A stretch of DNA of 64,000 bases from Pseudomonas putida (lineage in GTDB: Bacteria; Pseudomonadota; Gammaproteobacteria; Pseudomonadales; Pseudomonadaceae): assembly GCF_028682395.1 (NCBI RefSeq), contig NZ_JANHLC010000008.1, positions 1-64,000 of the forward strand, written 5' to 3'. How positions within the stretch are numbered: the first letter of the stretch is position 1; the number at the start of each line of letters is the position of its first letter. The notes under the pieces are model-generated. The model saw only the letters and a program-made list of their open reading frames with translations, searched no databases and was not told the DNA's origin. Below are positions 1-8,696 of this stretch, piece by piece. The translations under genes were made by a program, and so were the position numbers.

Positions 1-175
1 AAGAAACAACATGGCCAGCCAGCGGACACCTGTCTATAGGGGCCCGCTCGCTGGCGATGGCCACACCGCAAAACCGCAGTAACCACCACAAAAACCACCG
101 CGCGGGTCGGCTCTCAAGAGCTCGATCACGACAGCGGGTATCCGAAATCTATCGATTTGCCGGAGAACAAACGCC

Positions 176-1651
176 ATGAGTGCCCGTCAAGAACTCTCTG
201 CCGACAGCGATGCCGAGCAACTGCGCCAACTGGGCTATACCTCGAACTTCAACCGTAGCATGAGCCTCTGGGAAAACTTCGCCCTGGGCTTTACCTACCT
301 CTCGCCCGTGGTCGGGGTCTACACGCTCTTCGGTCTGTGCCTGGCTGCGGGAGGCCCGCCGATGTTCTGGGCCTATCTGCTGGTTGGCTGCGGCCAGTTG
401 CTGGTGTGCCTGATCTTCGGTGAAGTGGTGTCCCAATTCCCGATCTCCGGCGGGGTCTATCCCTGGGCCCGACGCCTGGTGGGCAAGCGCTGGGCGTGGA
501 TGGTCGGCTGGGTGTATTCCATCGCCCTGTGCGTGACCATCGCCGCCGTCGCGGTCGGCGCCGGCCCGTACCTGGCCGCCATGCTCGGTTTCGAGCCCAA
601 CAGCAATACCAATATCGTCATTGCCCTGGTCCTGACGCTGTTCGCCACCCTGGTCAACCTGAGCGGCACCAAGGTGCTGGCACGGATCGCCATGTTCGGT
701 TTTCTGTGCGAGCTGGTCGGCGCGGTCATCGTCGGCGTCTACCTGCTGGTCTTTGAGCGACATCAGCCAATCAGCGTGCTGTTCAATACCTTCGATATCA
801 GCATCGACGGCTCGTACCTGCCGGCCTTCCTGACCGCCTCGCTGGCGGGGATGTTTCTCTACTACGGCTTCGAAGCCTGTGGCGACGTTGCCGAGGAAAC
901 GCCCAACCCGAGCAAGCAGATCCCGGTGGCCATGCGCATGACCATCTATATCGGTGGCCTGGCAGCGATGTTTGCCTGCCTGGCACTGATTCTCGCGGTG
1001 CCGGATATGCAGGCCGTGATCGATGGCACCGACAAGGACCCGGTCACTACCATCCTCGACAATGCCTTTGGCAGTATCGGTTCGAAAGTGGTGATGGGCG
1101 TGGTGATGGTCTCGTTCATCTCCTGCGTGATCAGCCTGCAAGCCGCCGCCAGCCGCCTGCTGTACTCCTACGCGCGGGACGAAATGGTCGTTGGCAGCAG
1201 CCTGCTCAAGCGCATTTCGCCCAACACCCAGGTGCCGGTGGCCGCGCTGTTTGTCTCCGGCGTGCTGCCGGCGCTGATCATTATCCTGGGGTTCTTCCTG
1301 CAGGACGCGGTCGCGACCATCGTCAGCTTTGCCGCCATCGGCATTTACCTGGCCTTCCAGATGATTGTCCTCGCGGCGCTGTTCGCCCGGGCACGCGGCT
1401 GGAAGCCCAGCGGCAAGTTCACGCTGGGCGCCTGGGGGCTGCCGGTCAATATCGGCGCGCTGGTCTATGGGCTGTGCGCCATCGTCAATATGGCCTGGCC
1501 ACGGACGCCGGACGCGCCCTGGTACATCAATTACTCGATGCTCCTGAGCACCGCCATCGTCATTGCTTTGGGGCTTCTCTACATGTGGCTGGGCAAACCG
1601 TACGACCGTGGCACCGCCCCGGCCGGTGATGCCTGGAAAATCAGCCGCTAA
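176..1651 (+). CDS. APC-superfamily amino acid/polyamine permease
   Basis: A 491-residue inner-membrane transporter with about 12 hydrophobic helices after a polar N-terminus of some 35 residues. The first helix (LGFTYLSPVVGVYTLFG) and the motif FPISGGVYPWARR near residues 84-96 are typical of the amino acid/choline branch of the APC superfamily, as is the later GFEACGDVAEETPNP segment. It should be a cation-coupled uptake carrier for an amino acid or amine. A GGAG ribosome-binding site precedes the ATG. The next gene, 65 bases on, encodes a Tat-exported flavoprotein resembling spermidine dehydrogenase, so a polyamine or a breakdown product is a reasonable substrate guess. That substrate is inferred only from the neighbour. 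Confidence 0.88.
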   Translation: MSARQELSADSDAEQLRQLGYTSNFNRSMSLWENFALGFTYLSPVVGVYTLFGLCLAAGGPPMFWAYLLVGCGQLLVCLIFGEVVSQFPISGGVYPWARRLVGKRWAWMVGWVYSIALCVTIAAVAVGAGPYLAAMLGFEPNSNTNIVIALVLTLFATLVNLSGTKVLARIAMFGFLCELVGAVIVGVYLLVFERHQPISVLFNTFDISIDGSYLPAFLTASLAGMFLYYGFEACGDVAEETPNPSKQIPVAMRMTIYIGGLAAMFACLALILAVPDMQAVIDGTDKDPVTTILDNAFGSIGSKVVMGVVMVSFISCVISLQAAASRLLYSYARDEMVVGSSLLKRISPNTQVPVAALFVSGVLPALIIILGFFLQDAVATIVSFAAIGIYLAFQMIVLAALFARARGWKPSGKFTLGAWGLPVNIGALVYGLCAIVNMAWPRTPDAPWYINYSMLLSTAIVIALGLLYMWLGKPYDRGTAPAGDAWKISR

Positions 1652-1716
1652 CGCCACGCTCCCCGGTTCGTGTGTCGAGCCGGGGACAGCTCTCCCCTAT
1701 TCAGCAAGGATTCACC

Positions 1717-3579
1717 ATGGACATCACTCGCCGCGACTTCCTCAATGGCGTCGCGATCACCGTTGCCGCCGGCATGACCCCGCTGCAAATCCTGCAGGCC
1801 GCTCCGGACGGCCGTTATTACCCGCCCGCCCTGACCGGCCTGCGCGGCAGCCACGTTGGCTCGTTTGAAGTGGCCCACCAGATGGGCTGGGAAAAAAAGG
1901 TCTTCAATACCGATGCACTGCCCATCCACGAAGAATACGACCTGGTGGTCGTCGGTGGCGGCCTGAGCGGCTTGTCGGCGGCCTGGTTCTATCGGGACAA
2001 GCACCCAAACGCACGCATCCTGATTCTCGAGAACCATGACGACTTCGGCGGCCATGCCAAGCGCAACGAATTCTCGGCCGGTGGACGCATGATTCTCGGT
2101 TATGGCGGCAGCGAATCCTTCCAGTCGCCCAGCCACCTGTACAGCCAGGAAGTGAATGGCCTGCTGCAAAAGCTCGGGGTCAACATCAAGCGCTTCGAAA
2201 CCGCTTTCGATCGCCAGTTCTACCCTAATCTGGGCTTGTCGCGTGCGGTGTTCTTCGACAAGGAAAACTTCGGCGAAGACAAGCTGGTCACCGGCGACCC
2301 GACGCCGATGGTGGCCGACGATATCGCGCCCGACCAACTGCACGCGCGCCCGATCAAGGCCTTTATCAACGACTTCCCACTGCCGCAGGCGGACCGCACG
2401 GCACTGATCGCGCTGCACGAAACGCCCAAGGATTATCTGAGCGGGAAAACCGTCGACGAAAAAATCGCCTACCTGGAAGCCACTAGCTACCGTGACTTCC
2501 TGCTCAAGGACGCGGGTATCTCGGCCGGTGCGGTGAAATATTTCCAGAGCCGAACCAACGACTTCATGGCCCTGAGCATCGACGTCGTCGCGGCATACGA
2601 TGCCTACAACGTCGGCTTCCCCGGTTTCGCCGCGCTCAACCTGCCGCCGATCAGCGAAGAAGCCAAGGTGGAGATGGAAGATCCCTACATCTACCACTTC
2701 CCCGATGGCAACGCCTCGCTGGCCCGCCTGCTGGTGCGCAGCCTGATCCCGAGCGTGGCACCGGGCAACACCATGGACGATATCGTCCTGGCCACCTTTG
2801 ACTACGCCAAGCTCGACCAGCCCAAGGCACCGGTGCGCCTGCGCCTCAACAGCACGGCCGTCAGCGTGCGCAACGTCGGCGACGGGGTGAATATCGGCTA
2901 CAAGCGCGGCGACCAGCTCGTCCAGGTGCGCGGCAAGCACTGCATCATGGCCTGCTACAACATGATGATCCCTTACCTGTTGCGCGATCTGTCGACCGAA
3001 CAAGCCCATGCTCTGAGCCAGAACGTGAAGTTCCCGCTGGTTTACACCAAGGTGGTGATCCGCAACTGGAAATCCTTCCAGAAGCTCGGCGTTCACGAGA
3101 TCTATGCGGCCACCCAGCCCTACAGCCGGATCAAGCTGGATTACCCGGTGAGCATGGGGGGCTATGAACACCCCAGGGATCCAAACCAACCCATTGGCCT
3201 GCACATGGTCTATGTGCCCACCAGCCCGAACAGCGGCATGAATGCCCGCGACCAGGCCCGAGCAGGACGCGGTCGGCTGTTTGGCGAGAGCTTCGAACAC
3301 CTGGAAGCGCAGTTGCGTGACCAGCTCCAGCGCATGCTCGGCCCGGGTGGTTTCAATCACCAGACCGATATCCTCGCCATCACCGTCAACCGCTGGTCCC
3401 ACGGTTATGCGTGCTTTGCCAACAGCCTGTTCGATGATGCCGACGAATGCGAAGCCTGGATGAACCTGGCCCGCAAGCCTGTCGGTCGGGTCAGCATCGC
3501 CAACTCCGATGCGGCCTGGAGCGCTTACGCCCATGCGGCAATCGACGAAGCCTGGAGAGCCGTGGGGGAAGTGGGTTAA
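1717..3579 (+). CDS. Tat-exported FAD-dependent oxidoreductase, spermidine dehydrogenase (SpdH)-like
   Basis: A 620-residue flavoprotein. The start with AAGGA 6 bases upstream gives an N-terminus carrying a twin-arginine export motif, RRDFLN at residues 5-10, followed by a short hydrophobic stretch; an upstream in-frame ATG would bury this signal. The dinucleotide-binding fold shows as VVVGGGLSG around residues 77-85, then LENHDDFGGHAKRNEF, the usual adenine-ribose side of an FAD site. Overall sequence and length recall the P. aeruginosa spermidine dehydrogenase SpdH, which would cleave spermidine in the periplasm. That assignment is from memory of the family. It follows an APC permease closely and probably shares its transcript. 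Confidence 0.75.
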   Translation: MDITRRDFLNGVAITVAAGMTPLQILQAAPDGRYYPPALTGLRGSHVGSFEVAHQMGWEKKVFNTDALPIHEEYDLVVVGGGLSGLSAAWFYRDKHPNARILILENHDDFGGHAKRNEFSAGGRMILGYGGSESFQSPSHLYSQEVNGLLQKLGVNIKRFETAFDRQFYPNLGLSRAVFFDKENFGEDKLVTGDPTPMVADDIAPDQLHARPIKAFINDFPLPQADRTALIALHETPKDYLSGKTVDEKIAYLEATSYRDFLLKDAGISAGAVKYFQSRTNDFMALSIDVVAAYDAYNVGFPGFAALNLPPISEEAKVEMEDPYIYHFPDGNASLARLLVRSLIPSVAPGNTMDDIVLATFDYAKLDQPKAPVRLRLNSTAVSVRNVGDGVNIGYKRGDQLVQVRGKHCIMACYNMMIPYLLRDLSTEQAHALSQNVKFPLVYTKVVIRNWKSFQKLGVHEIYAATQPYSRIKLDYPVSMGGYEHPRDPNQPIGLHMVYVPTSPNSGMNARDQARAGRGRLFGESFEHLEAQLRDQLQRMLGPGGFNHQTDILAITVNRWSHGYACFANSLFDDADECEAWMNLARKPVGRVSIANSDAAWSAYAHAAIDEAWRAVGEVG

Positions 3580-3588
3580 ACCCGGTAA

Positions 3589-3623
3589 CCATCAGGCCCG
3601 GCGTGGATGGCCGGGCCTGATGG
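3589..3623. terminator. 14-bp perfect hairpin between convergent genes
   Basis: CCATCAGGCCCGGC is matched by GCCGGGCCTGATGG around a 7-base loop. It lies between the flavoprotein stop and the stop of the convergent Old Yellow Enzyme gene, so it could stop transcription from both sides. There is no clear U-tract on either strand. Confidence 0.55.
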
Positions 3624-3630
3624 GCGGCCA

Positions 3631-4737
3631 TCAATCGCGCAGGTCCGACTCATGGATGGGCTGGTCACGGTGCGTGGCTCGCTGATATTGCGCCGGCCAG
3701 GTGGCCTTGCGGCCACCCAGGTCGTCGTCGGCATGCAGGGGCCAGTACGGATCACGCAACAGCTCCCGGGCCAGCAGGATCAGATCGGCCTGGCCGGTGC
3801 GCAGGATATGTTCGGCCTGGGCCGGCTCAGTAATCAGGCCAACGGTGCCGGTCGCGATGGCCGCTTCCTTGCGCACGCGTTCGGCAAAGCGGGTCTGGTA
3901 GCCCGGGCCGGTAGGAATTTCCGCATTGGCCGCAGTGCCGCCCGACGACACATCGATCAGGTCCACCCCCAACGCCTTCAGACGCCGCGCCAGCTCTACC
4001 GTCTCATCGGGGTTCCAGCCGTCCTCCACCCAATCTGTCGCCGACACCCGCACAAACAGCGGCAGCTCCTGGGGCCAGACTTCACGCACCGCTTCGGTGA
4101 CCTGCAACACCAGGCGAATCCGGTTCTCGAACGAGCCGCCGTACTGATCGCGGCGCTGATTGCTCAAGGGCGAAAGGAACTGGTGCAACAGATAACCGTG
4201 GGCGGCGTGCACCTCGACCACCTTGAAGCCGGCTTCCAAAGCCCGCCTGGCGGCGGCGACAAACGCCTGGATCACGGCGCCGATCTGGGCCTCGTCAAGC
4301 TGGGTCGGGGCGCTGTGCTGCGGATCGAAGGCGATGGGTGACGGACCGACCGGGATCCATCCGCCGTCTGCGGGCTTGAGGCTGCCATGCTTGCCCAGCC
4401 ACGGCCGGTAGGTACTGGCCTTGCGCCCGGCGTGAGCCAGCTGGATACCGGCGACCGCACCCTGGGCGCTGATAAACCGGGTAATGCGTTGCAGCGGTTC
4501 GATTTGCGCGTCGTTCCACAGCCCCAGGTCCTGGGCGGTGATCCGTCCATCGGCAGTGACGGCCGTGGCTTCGGTAAAGACCAAGCCGGCCCCGCCAATG
4601 GCACGGCTGCCGAGGTGAACCAGGTGCCAGTCATTGGCCAGGCCATCGACGCTGGAATACTGGCACATGGGGGAAACGGCGATACGGTTGAGCAGGGTCA
4701 ACCCGCGCAGGGTATAGGGTTCTAGCAACAGGCTCAT
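3631..4737 (-). CDS. Old Yellow Enzyme family NADH:flavin oxidoreductase (XenA/YqjM class)
   Basis: A 368-residue FMN-dependent ene-reductase with a TIM-barrel fold. The N-terminal SPMCQYSS (Cys25, Tyr27) is the signature of the YqjM/XenA 'thermophilic-like' OYE class, where this Cys tunes the flavin and the Tyr contacts substrate. QLAHAGRKAS and EVHAAHGYLLHQFLSP supply the ligand-binding histidines, and YGGSFENRIRL is the usual phosphate-side motif. It should reduce activated C=C bonds or nitro groups in the cytoplasm. It stands alone on the minus strand, convergent with the flavoprotein gene and downstream of recJ across about 280 bases. The physiological substrate cannot be told from the sequence. 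Confidence 0.9.
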   Translation of the reverse strand: MSLLLEPYTLRGLTLLNRIAVSPMCQYSSVDGLANDWHLVHLGSRAIGGAGLVFTEATAVTADGRITAQDLGLWNDAQIEPLQRITRFISAQGAVAGIQLAHAGRKASTYRPWLGKHGSLKPADGGWIPVGPSPIAFDPQHSAPTQLDEAQIGAVIQAFVAAARRALEAGFKVVEVHAAHGYLLHQFLSPLSNQRRDQYGGSFENRIRLVLQVTEAVREVWPQELPLFVRVSATDWVEDGWNPDETVELARRLKALGVDLIDVSSGGTAANAEIPTGPGYQTRFAERVRKEAAIATGTVGLITEPAQAEHILRTGQADLILLARELLRDPYWPLHADDDLGGRKATWPAQYQRATHRDQPIHESDLRD

Positions 4738-5016
4738 GGGGCACCTCTCAATTCCAGTGGACGGCTCCAGGGTGCTGTTCGAAGGCGCTGAGTGGCCAGA
4801 TGGAAAGAGATCCGCCCCCCGGCGGGTAATAGTGAAAACGGCACACGCTCTATCGGACAGTGCTTAGAGACTAGTCGACATCGGCGAATCGAGCAGGGTT
4901 GCGATGCAATTGCGCAGCGCGTTGGTCGCCGCTACCGCCCGAGGGCGACCGCGGGCACTGCACTCCCCCTCCAGCACACGCCACCGAACGGGAAGGCCGC
5001 GCAACGGCACGCGGGG
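4738..5016. other. Intergenic region between recJ and the OYE gene
   Basis: No coding region is convincing here. The only clear structure is an inverted repeat, GGTCGCC at 4924-4930 with GGCGACC at 4944-4950, enclosing a second short GCCC/GGGC pairing. It lies about 65 bases past the recJ stop and may end the recJ transcript. The OYE promoter should also be in this stretch, but I cannot place it with confidence. Confidence 0.4.
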
Positions 5017-6726
5017 CTAGCGCGGTTCGATATGGGCGATCATCAATTGCACCGTTTCATTGCCCCGGTACTCATTGACGTCAAGCTTGTAGGCCAATTC
5101 AACCCAGCGAATGGTCGGATTGGGCCAGATCTCACGGTCGATGCCAAAGGCAATCCCGTCAAGCTTTACCGAACCACACTCACTCTTGAGCACCACCTTC
5201 AAATGGCGCTCGCCCACCACCCGTTGCTCCACCAGCTGGAAGACACCATGGAACAACGGCTCCGGAAAGTGCTGGCCCCAGGGCCCGGCATTGCGCAGAG
5301 CGCGGGCCAGTTCCAGGTGGAACTCCTCGACCGCCAGGGTGCCATCGGACAACAACCGCCCCGTCAGATCATCCTCATTAAGCTGGCGCCGCACCTCGGC
5401 ATCGAAGGCCTCGGCAAACAGCGGGAAGTTGGCCTCGGGCAACGTCAGGCCCGCCGCCATGGCGTGACCGCCGTACTTGGTGATCAGCTCGGGATATTGA
5501 GTCGCCACCACGCTCAGCGCGTCGCGAATGTGAAAGCCCGGCACTGAGCGCCCGGAGCCCTTGAGCAAGCCGTCGCCCGCATCGGCAAAGGCGAAGGTCG
5601 GGCGGAAATAGCGCTCCTTGAGCCGCGACGCCAGGATACCGATCACCCCCTGGTGCCACTCGGGGTCGAACAGGCACAGACCAAATGGCAGGGACTCCAC
5701 CGTCAGGTCCTTGAGCTGCGCCAGGGCTTCACGCTGCATGCCTTGCTCGATGGATTTGCGGTCCTGGTTCATGCCATCAAGCTGCGCCGCCATCTCGCGG
5801 GCCTGGGCGACATCTTCGGTCAACAGGCATTCGATCCCCAGGCTCATGTCGTCCAGACGCCCCGCCGCATTCAGCCGCGGGCCTAGGATAAAGCCGAGGT
5901 CGGTGGAGGTAATGCGCGAATGATCACGCTTGGCGACTTCCAGAATGGCCTTCAAGCCGGGCCGCGCCCGCCCGGCACGAATCCGCTCAAGGCCCTGATG
6001 GACCAGAATGCGGTTATTGGCGTCCAGCGGCACCACGTCGGCGACGCTGCCCAGGGCGACCAGATCGAGCAATTCGCCGATATTGGGTTGCGGCTGACTG
6101 GCGTAACAGCCCAGGCTGCGCAAGCGTGCGCGCAGGGCCATCAGCACATAAAAAATCACCCCGACCCCGGCCAGCGACTTGCTCGGGAACTCGCAGCCAG
6201 GCTGGTTCGGATTGACGATGGCATCGGCCGCCGGCAACTCGACACCCGGCAAGTGGTGGTCGGTGACCAGCACCTTCAAGCCCGCCGCCTTGGCCGCCGC
6301 CACGCCGTCGACGCTGGAAATGCCATTGTCCACGGTAATCAGTAACTGCGGCTGGCGCTCCAGGGCCACGGCCACGATTTCCGGGGTCAGCCCGTAGCCG
6401 TATTCAAAGCGATTGGGCACCAGGTAATCGACATGGGCCGCGCCCAGCAGGCGCAAACCCAGCAGGCCGACGGTACTGGCCGTGGCGCCATCGGCATCGA
6501 AGTCACCCACGATCAAGATGCGTTCACGCTGCTCCAGCGCCACCACCAGCAGGTCCACGGCAGCGTCGATCCCCTTGAGCTGCTGGAACGGAATCAACCG
6601 TGCCAGGCTCTTGTCCAGCTCCTCCACCGACGCCACGCCCCTGGCCGCGTACAGCCGGGTCAACAGGGGTGGCAGATCACCGAGAAACGGCAGGGTGGCG
6701 GGCAGTGGACGAGGTTCGATACGCAT
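5017..6726 (-). CDS. recJ: Single-stranded-DNA-specific exonuclease RecJ
   Basis: A 569-residue 5'-3' single-strand exonuclease acting in RecF-pathway recombination, mismatch repair and base-excision repair. The DHH-family metal motifs are visible: DFDADG at residues 75-80 and TDHH at 155-158, with the DHHA1 motif GHAMAAG about residue 405. The start chosen is MRIEPRPLP, the usual N-terminus of Pseudomonas RecJ; an upstream in-frame ATG would add 26 residues unlike the family and run into yaeQ. It lies 53 bases after yaeQ on the same strand, probably co-transcribed. Length agrees with the family. Confidence 0.96.
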   Translation of the reverse strand: MRIEPRPLPATLPFLGDLPPLLTRLYAARGVASVEELDKSLARLIPFQQLKGIDAAVDLLVVALEQRERILIVGDFDADGATASTVGLLGLRLLGAAHVDYLVPNRFEYGYGLTPEIVAVALERQPQLLITVDNGISSVDGVAAAKAAGLKVLVTDHHLPGVELPAADAIVNPNQPGCEFPSKSLAGVGVIFYVLMALRARLRSLGCYASQPQPNIGELLDLVALGSVADVVPLDANNRILVHQGLERIRAGRARPGLKAILEVAKRDHSRITSTDLGFILGPRLNAAGRLDDMSLGIECLLTEDVAQAREMAAQLDGMNQDRKSIEQGMQREALAQLKDLTVESLPFGLCLFDPEWHQGVIGILASRLKERYFRPTFAFADAGDGLLKGSGRSVPGFHIRDALSVVATQYPELITKYGGHAMAAGLTLPEANFPLFAEAFDAEVRRQLNEDDLTGRLLSDGTLAVEEFHLELARALRNAGPWGQHFPEPLFHGVFQLVEQRVVGERHLKVVLKSECGSVKLDGIAFGIDREIWPNPTIRWVELAYKLDVNEYRGNETVQLMIAHIEPR

Positions 6727-6779
6727 GGGCTGGCGGTAGGTCTCTGGATAATCGGAAAAAGAGGGGGACGTGCTCGGCT

Positions 6780-7322
6780 TCAGCCGCGCTCGCCGAGCAG
6801 CCACTCCAGCTGGACTTCATGCTGGCCGCGATCGTCGGTAACGAACATCGTGCCTTCGCTGATCATCACATCCCATTTGATGACCCGCGGCATGTCCTTG
6901 GCCAGGGTCTCGAGGACTTCCTGGGGAACGGCAGCGATATGCAGGTTTTTCAGGTTCTTCACCGCATCGACCACCTTAGTCTGCCAAACCCGCAGGCTGC
7001 CGTAGGCCAGCAGGCTGGTGCGTTCGGTGCGGCGCGAACACCAGGTCAGGCGATCGGCGTCCGGCTGGCCGACTTCGATCCAGTGCAGGACACGATCATC
7101 CAGGCTGCGTTCCCAGAGCGCCGGTTCATCCACATCCGACAAACCGCGCCCGAACGACAGATGCTCGTTGTACCAGAAGGCGTAGGCCAGCAGACGTACG
7201 GTCATGCGCTCTTCGGTTTCCGAAGGGTGACGGGCGATGGTCTGGTTGACGCTCTCGTAGACCCCGCGATCAAGGTCGGTCAGGTTCAGGTTGAATTTGT
7301 AGGTAGTAGACGGCTGTGCCAT
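6780..7322 (-). CDS. YaeQ family protein
   Basis: A 180-residue cytoplasmic protein of the YaeQ family, recognised from the N-terminus (YKFNLNLTDLDRGVYESVNQTIARHPSE in pieces) and LLAYAFWYNEHLSFGRGL. E. coli YaeQ was reported to suppress the haemolysin defect of rfaH mutants. The fold resembles PD-(D/E)XK nucleases, but no activity is established. It precedes recJ with a 53-base gap, an order I remember from other pseudomonads. Divergent from the CoA-transferase gene. Confidence 0.88.
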   Translation of the reverse strand: MAQPSTTYKFNLNLTDLDRGVYESVNQTIARHPSETEERMTVRLLAYAFWYNEHLSFGRGLSDVDEPALWERSLDDRVLHWIEVGQPDADRLTWCSRRTERTSLLAYGSLRVWQTKVVDAVKNLKNLHIAAVPQEVLETLAKDMPRVIKWDVMISEGTMFVTDDRGQHEVQLEWLLGERG

Positions 7323-7393
7323 GAACGGGGCTTCTAAAGGCGAGGAAAGGCGGCAAGTCTAACCGATACGGCCAGACCCCGGCGCATGATGAT

Positions 7394-7423
7394 TTGACCC
7401 GCCCTGGCCGAGCCATGTTAAAA
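7394..7423 (+). promoter_or_regulatory. Possible sigma-70 promoter for the CoA-transferase gene
   Basis: TTGACC at 7394-7399 is followed after 18 bases by TTAAAA at 7418-7423. The -35 box is good and the -10 weak. Initiation would fall about 30 bases before the ATG of the CaiB/BaiF gene. Confidence 0.4.
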
Positions 7424-7461
7424 CGCTCTACTGCCTAGCCTCTCGTCCTACAGGATTCGTT

Positions 7462-8661
7462 ATGCCGACCACCGCCCAACCCCTTGCCGGACTCAAAGTC
7501 ATCGAGCTCGGCACCTTGATCGCCGGACCTTTCGCCGCACGTATCTGTGCCGAATTCGGGGCCAATGTGATCAAGGTCGAGTCTCCGGAGGGTGGCGACC
7601 CCCTGCGCAAGTGGCGCAAGCTCTATGAGGGCACGTCGCTGTGGTGGTTTGTCCAGGCGCGTAACAAACAATCGCTGACGCTTAACCTCAAGCACCCCGA
7701 GGGCCTGGCCATCCTCAAGCAACTGCTGGCCGACGCCGACATTCTGATCGAGAACTTCCGCCCCGGTGTGTTGGAAAAACTCGGGCTGGGCTGGGACACC
7801 CTGCATGCGCTCAATCCCAAGCTGGTGATGGTGCGCCTCTCCGGGTTTGGCCAGACCGGCCCCATGAAGGATCAGCCAGGCTTTGGCGCCGTTGGCGAAT
7901 CCATGGGGGGCCTGCGCTATATCACCGGCTTCGAAGACCGCCCGCCGGTGCGCACCGGCATTTCCATCGGTGACTCCATTGCAGCCCTTTGGGGCGTGAT
8001 TGGCGCCTTGATGGCTTTGCGTCATCGCGAAGTGAATGGTGGCCAGGGCCAGGTGGTCGATGTCGCCCTGTACGAAGCCATTTTCGCGATGATGGAAAGC
8101 ATGATCCCGGAGTTCGACGTGTTCGGTTTTATCCGCGAGCGCACCGGCAATATCATGCCCGGTATCACCCCCTCCTCCATTCACACCAGCCAGGACGGCC
8201 GGCATGTACAAATCGGCGCCAATGGCGATGCGATCTTCAAGCGCTTTATGAGCGCCATCGGCCGTGATGACCTGGCCAACGACCCGGTGCTGGCGAGCAA
8301 CGATGGCCGCGACACACGCCGTGACGAACTTTACGGGGTCATCGATCGCTGGGTTGCATCCTTACCCCTCGATGCGGTCCTCGACGTGCTGAACCGCGCC
8401 GAAGTCCCGGCCAGCCGGATTTTCAGCGCCGAGGACATGCTCACCGACCCGCAGTTTCTCGCCCGGGAAATGTTCCTCCACGCCAAACTGCCCGACGGCA
8501 AAGCCTTCAAGATGCCCGGCATCGTGCCGAAACTCTCCGAGACACCCGGCAGCGCGCAGTGGGTCGGGCCGCAACTGGGTGAGCACAATGAACCGGTTCT
8601 AAGCGAACTGGGCTACGACGCAGCGAGCATTGCCCGCCTGCGCGAAACCGGGGCCATTTAG
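7462..8661 (+). CDS. CaiB/BaiF (type III) CoA-transferase family protein
   Basis: A 399-residue protein of the formyl-CoA:oxalate/carnitine CoA-transferase family. The N-terminal Rossmann part shows LIAGPFAARICAEFGANVIKVESPEGGDP, then IENFRPGVLEKLGLGWDTL and RLSGFGQTGP, all family hallmarks. These enzymes move CoA between carboxylic acids through a covalent aspartyl-CoA intermediate. At the usual PGYD site this protein reads PGFGAVGE, with Gly142 where I expect the catalytic Asp, so the chemistry may differ or it may belong to a subgroup that uses another residue. AGGA precedes the ATG. Substrate unknown. Confidence 0.88.
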   Translation: MPTTAQPLAGLKVIELGTLIAGPFAARICAEFGANVIKVESPEGGDPLRKWRKLYEGTSLWWFVQARNKQSLTLNLKHPEGLAILKQLLADADILIENFRPGVLEKLGLGWDTLHALNPKLVMVRLSGFGQTGPMKDQPGFGAVGESMGGLRYITGFEDRPPVRTGISIGDSIAALWGVIGALMALRHREVNGGQGQVVDVALYEAIFAMMESMIPEFDVFGFIRERTGNIMPGITPSSIHTSQDGRHVQIGANGDAIFKRFMSAIGRDDLANDPVLASNDGRDTRRDELYGVIDRWVASLPLDAVLDVLNRAEVPASRIFSAEDMLTDPQFLAREMFLHAKLPDGKAFKMPGIVPKLSETPGSAQWVGPQLGEHNEPVLSELGYDAASIARLRETGAI

Positions 8662-8696
8662 GCAGGAGCCATCTATTGGGTGAGGTGAACAGGGTC

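Noticed and set aside
1648..3534. A 628-codon minus-strand frame opposite the SpdH-like gene
   Set aside because: Antisense shadow with no recognised domain; the plus-strand flavoprotein has export signal and FAD site.
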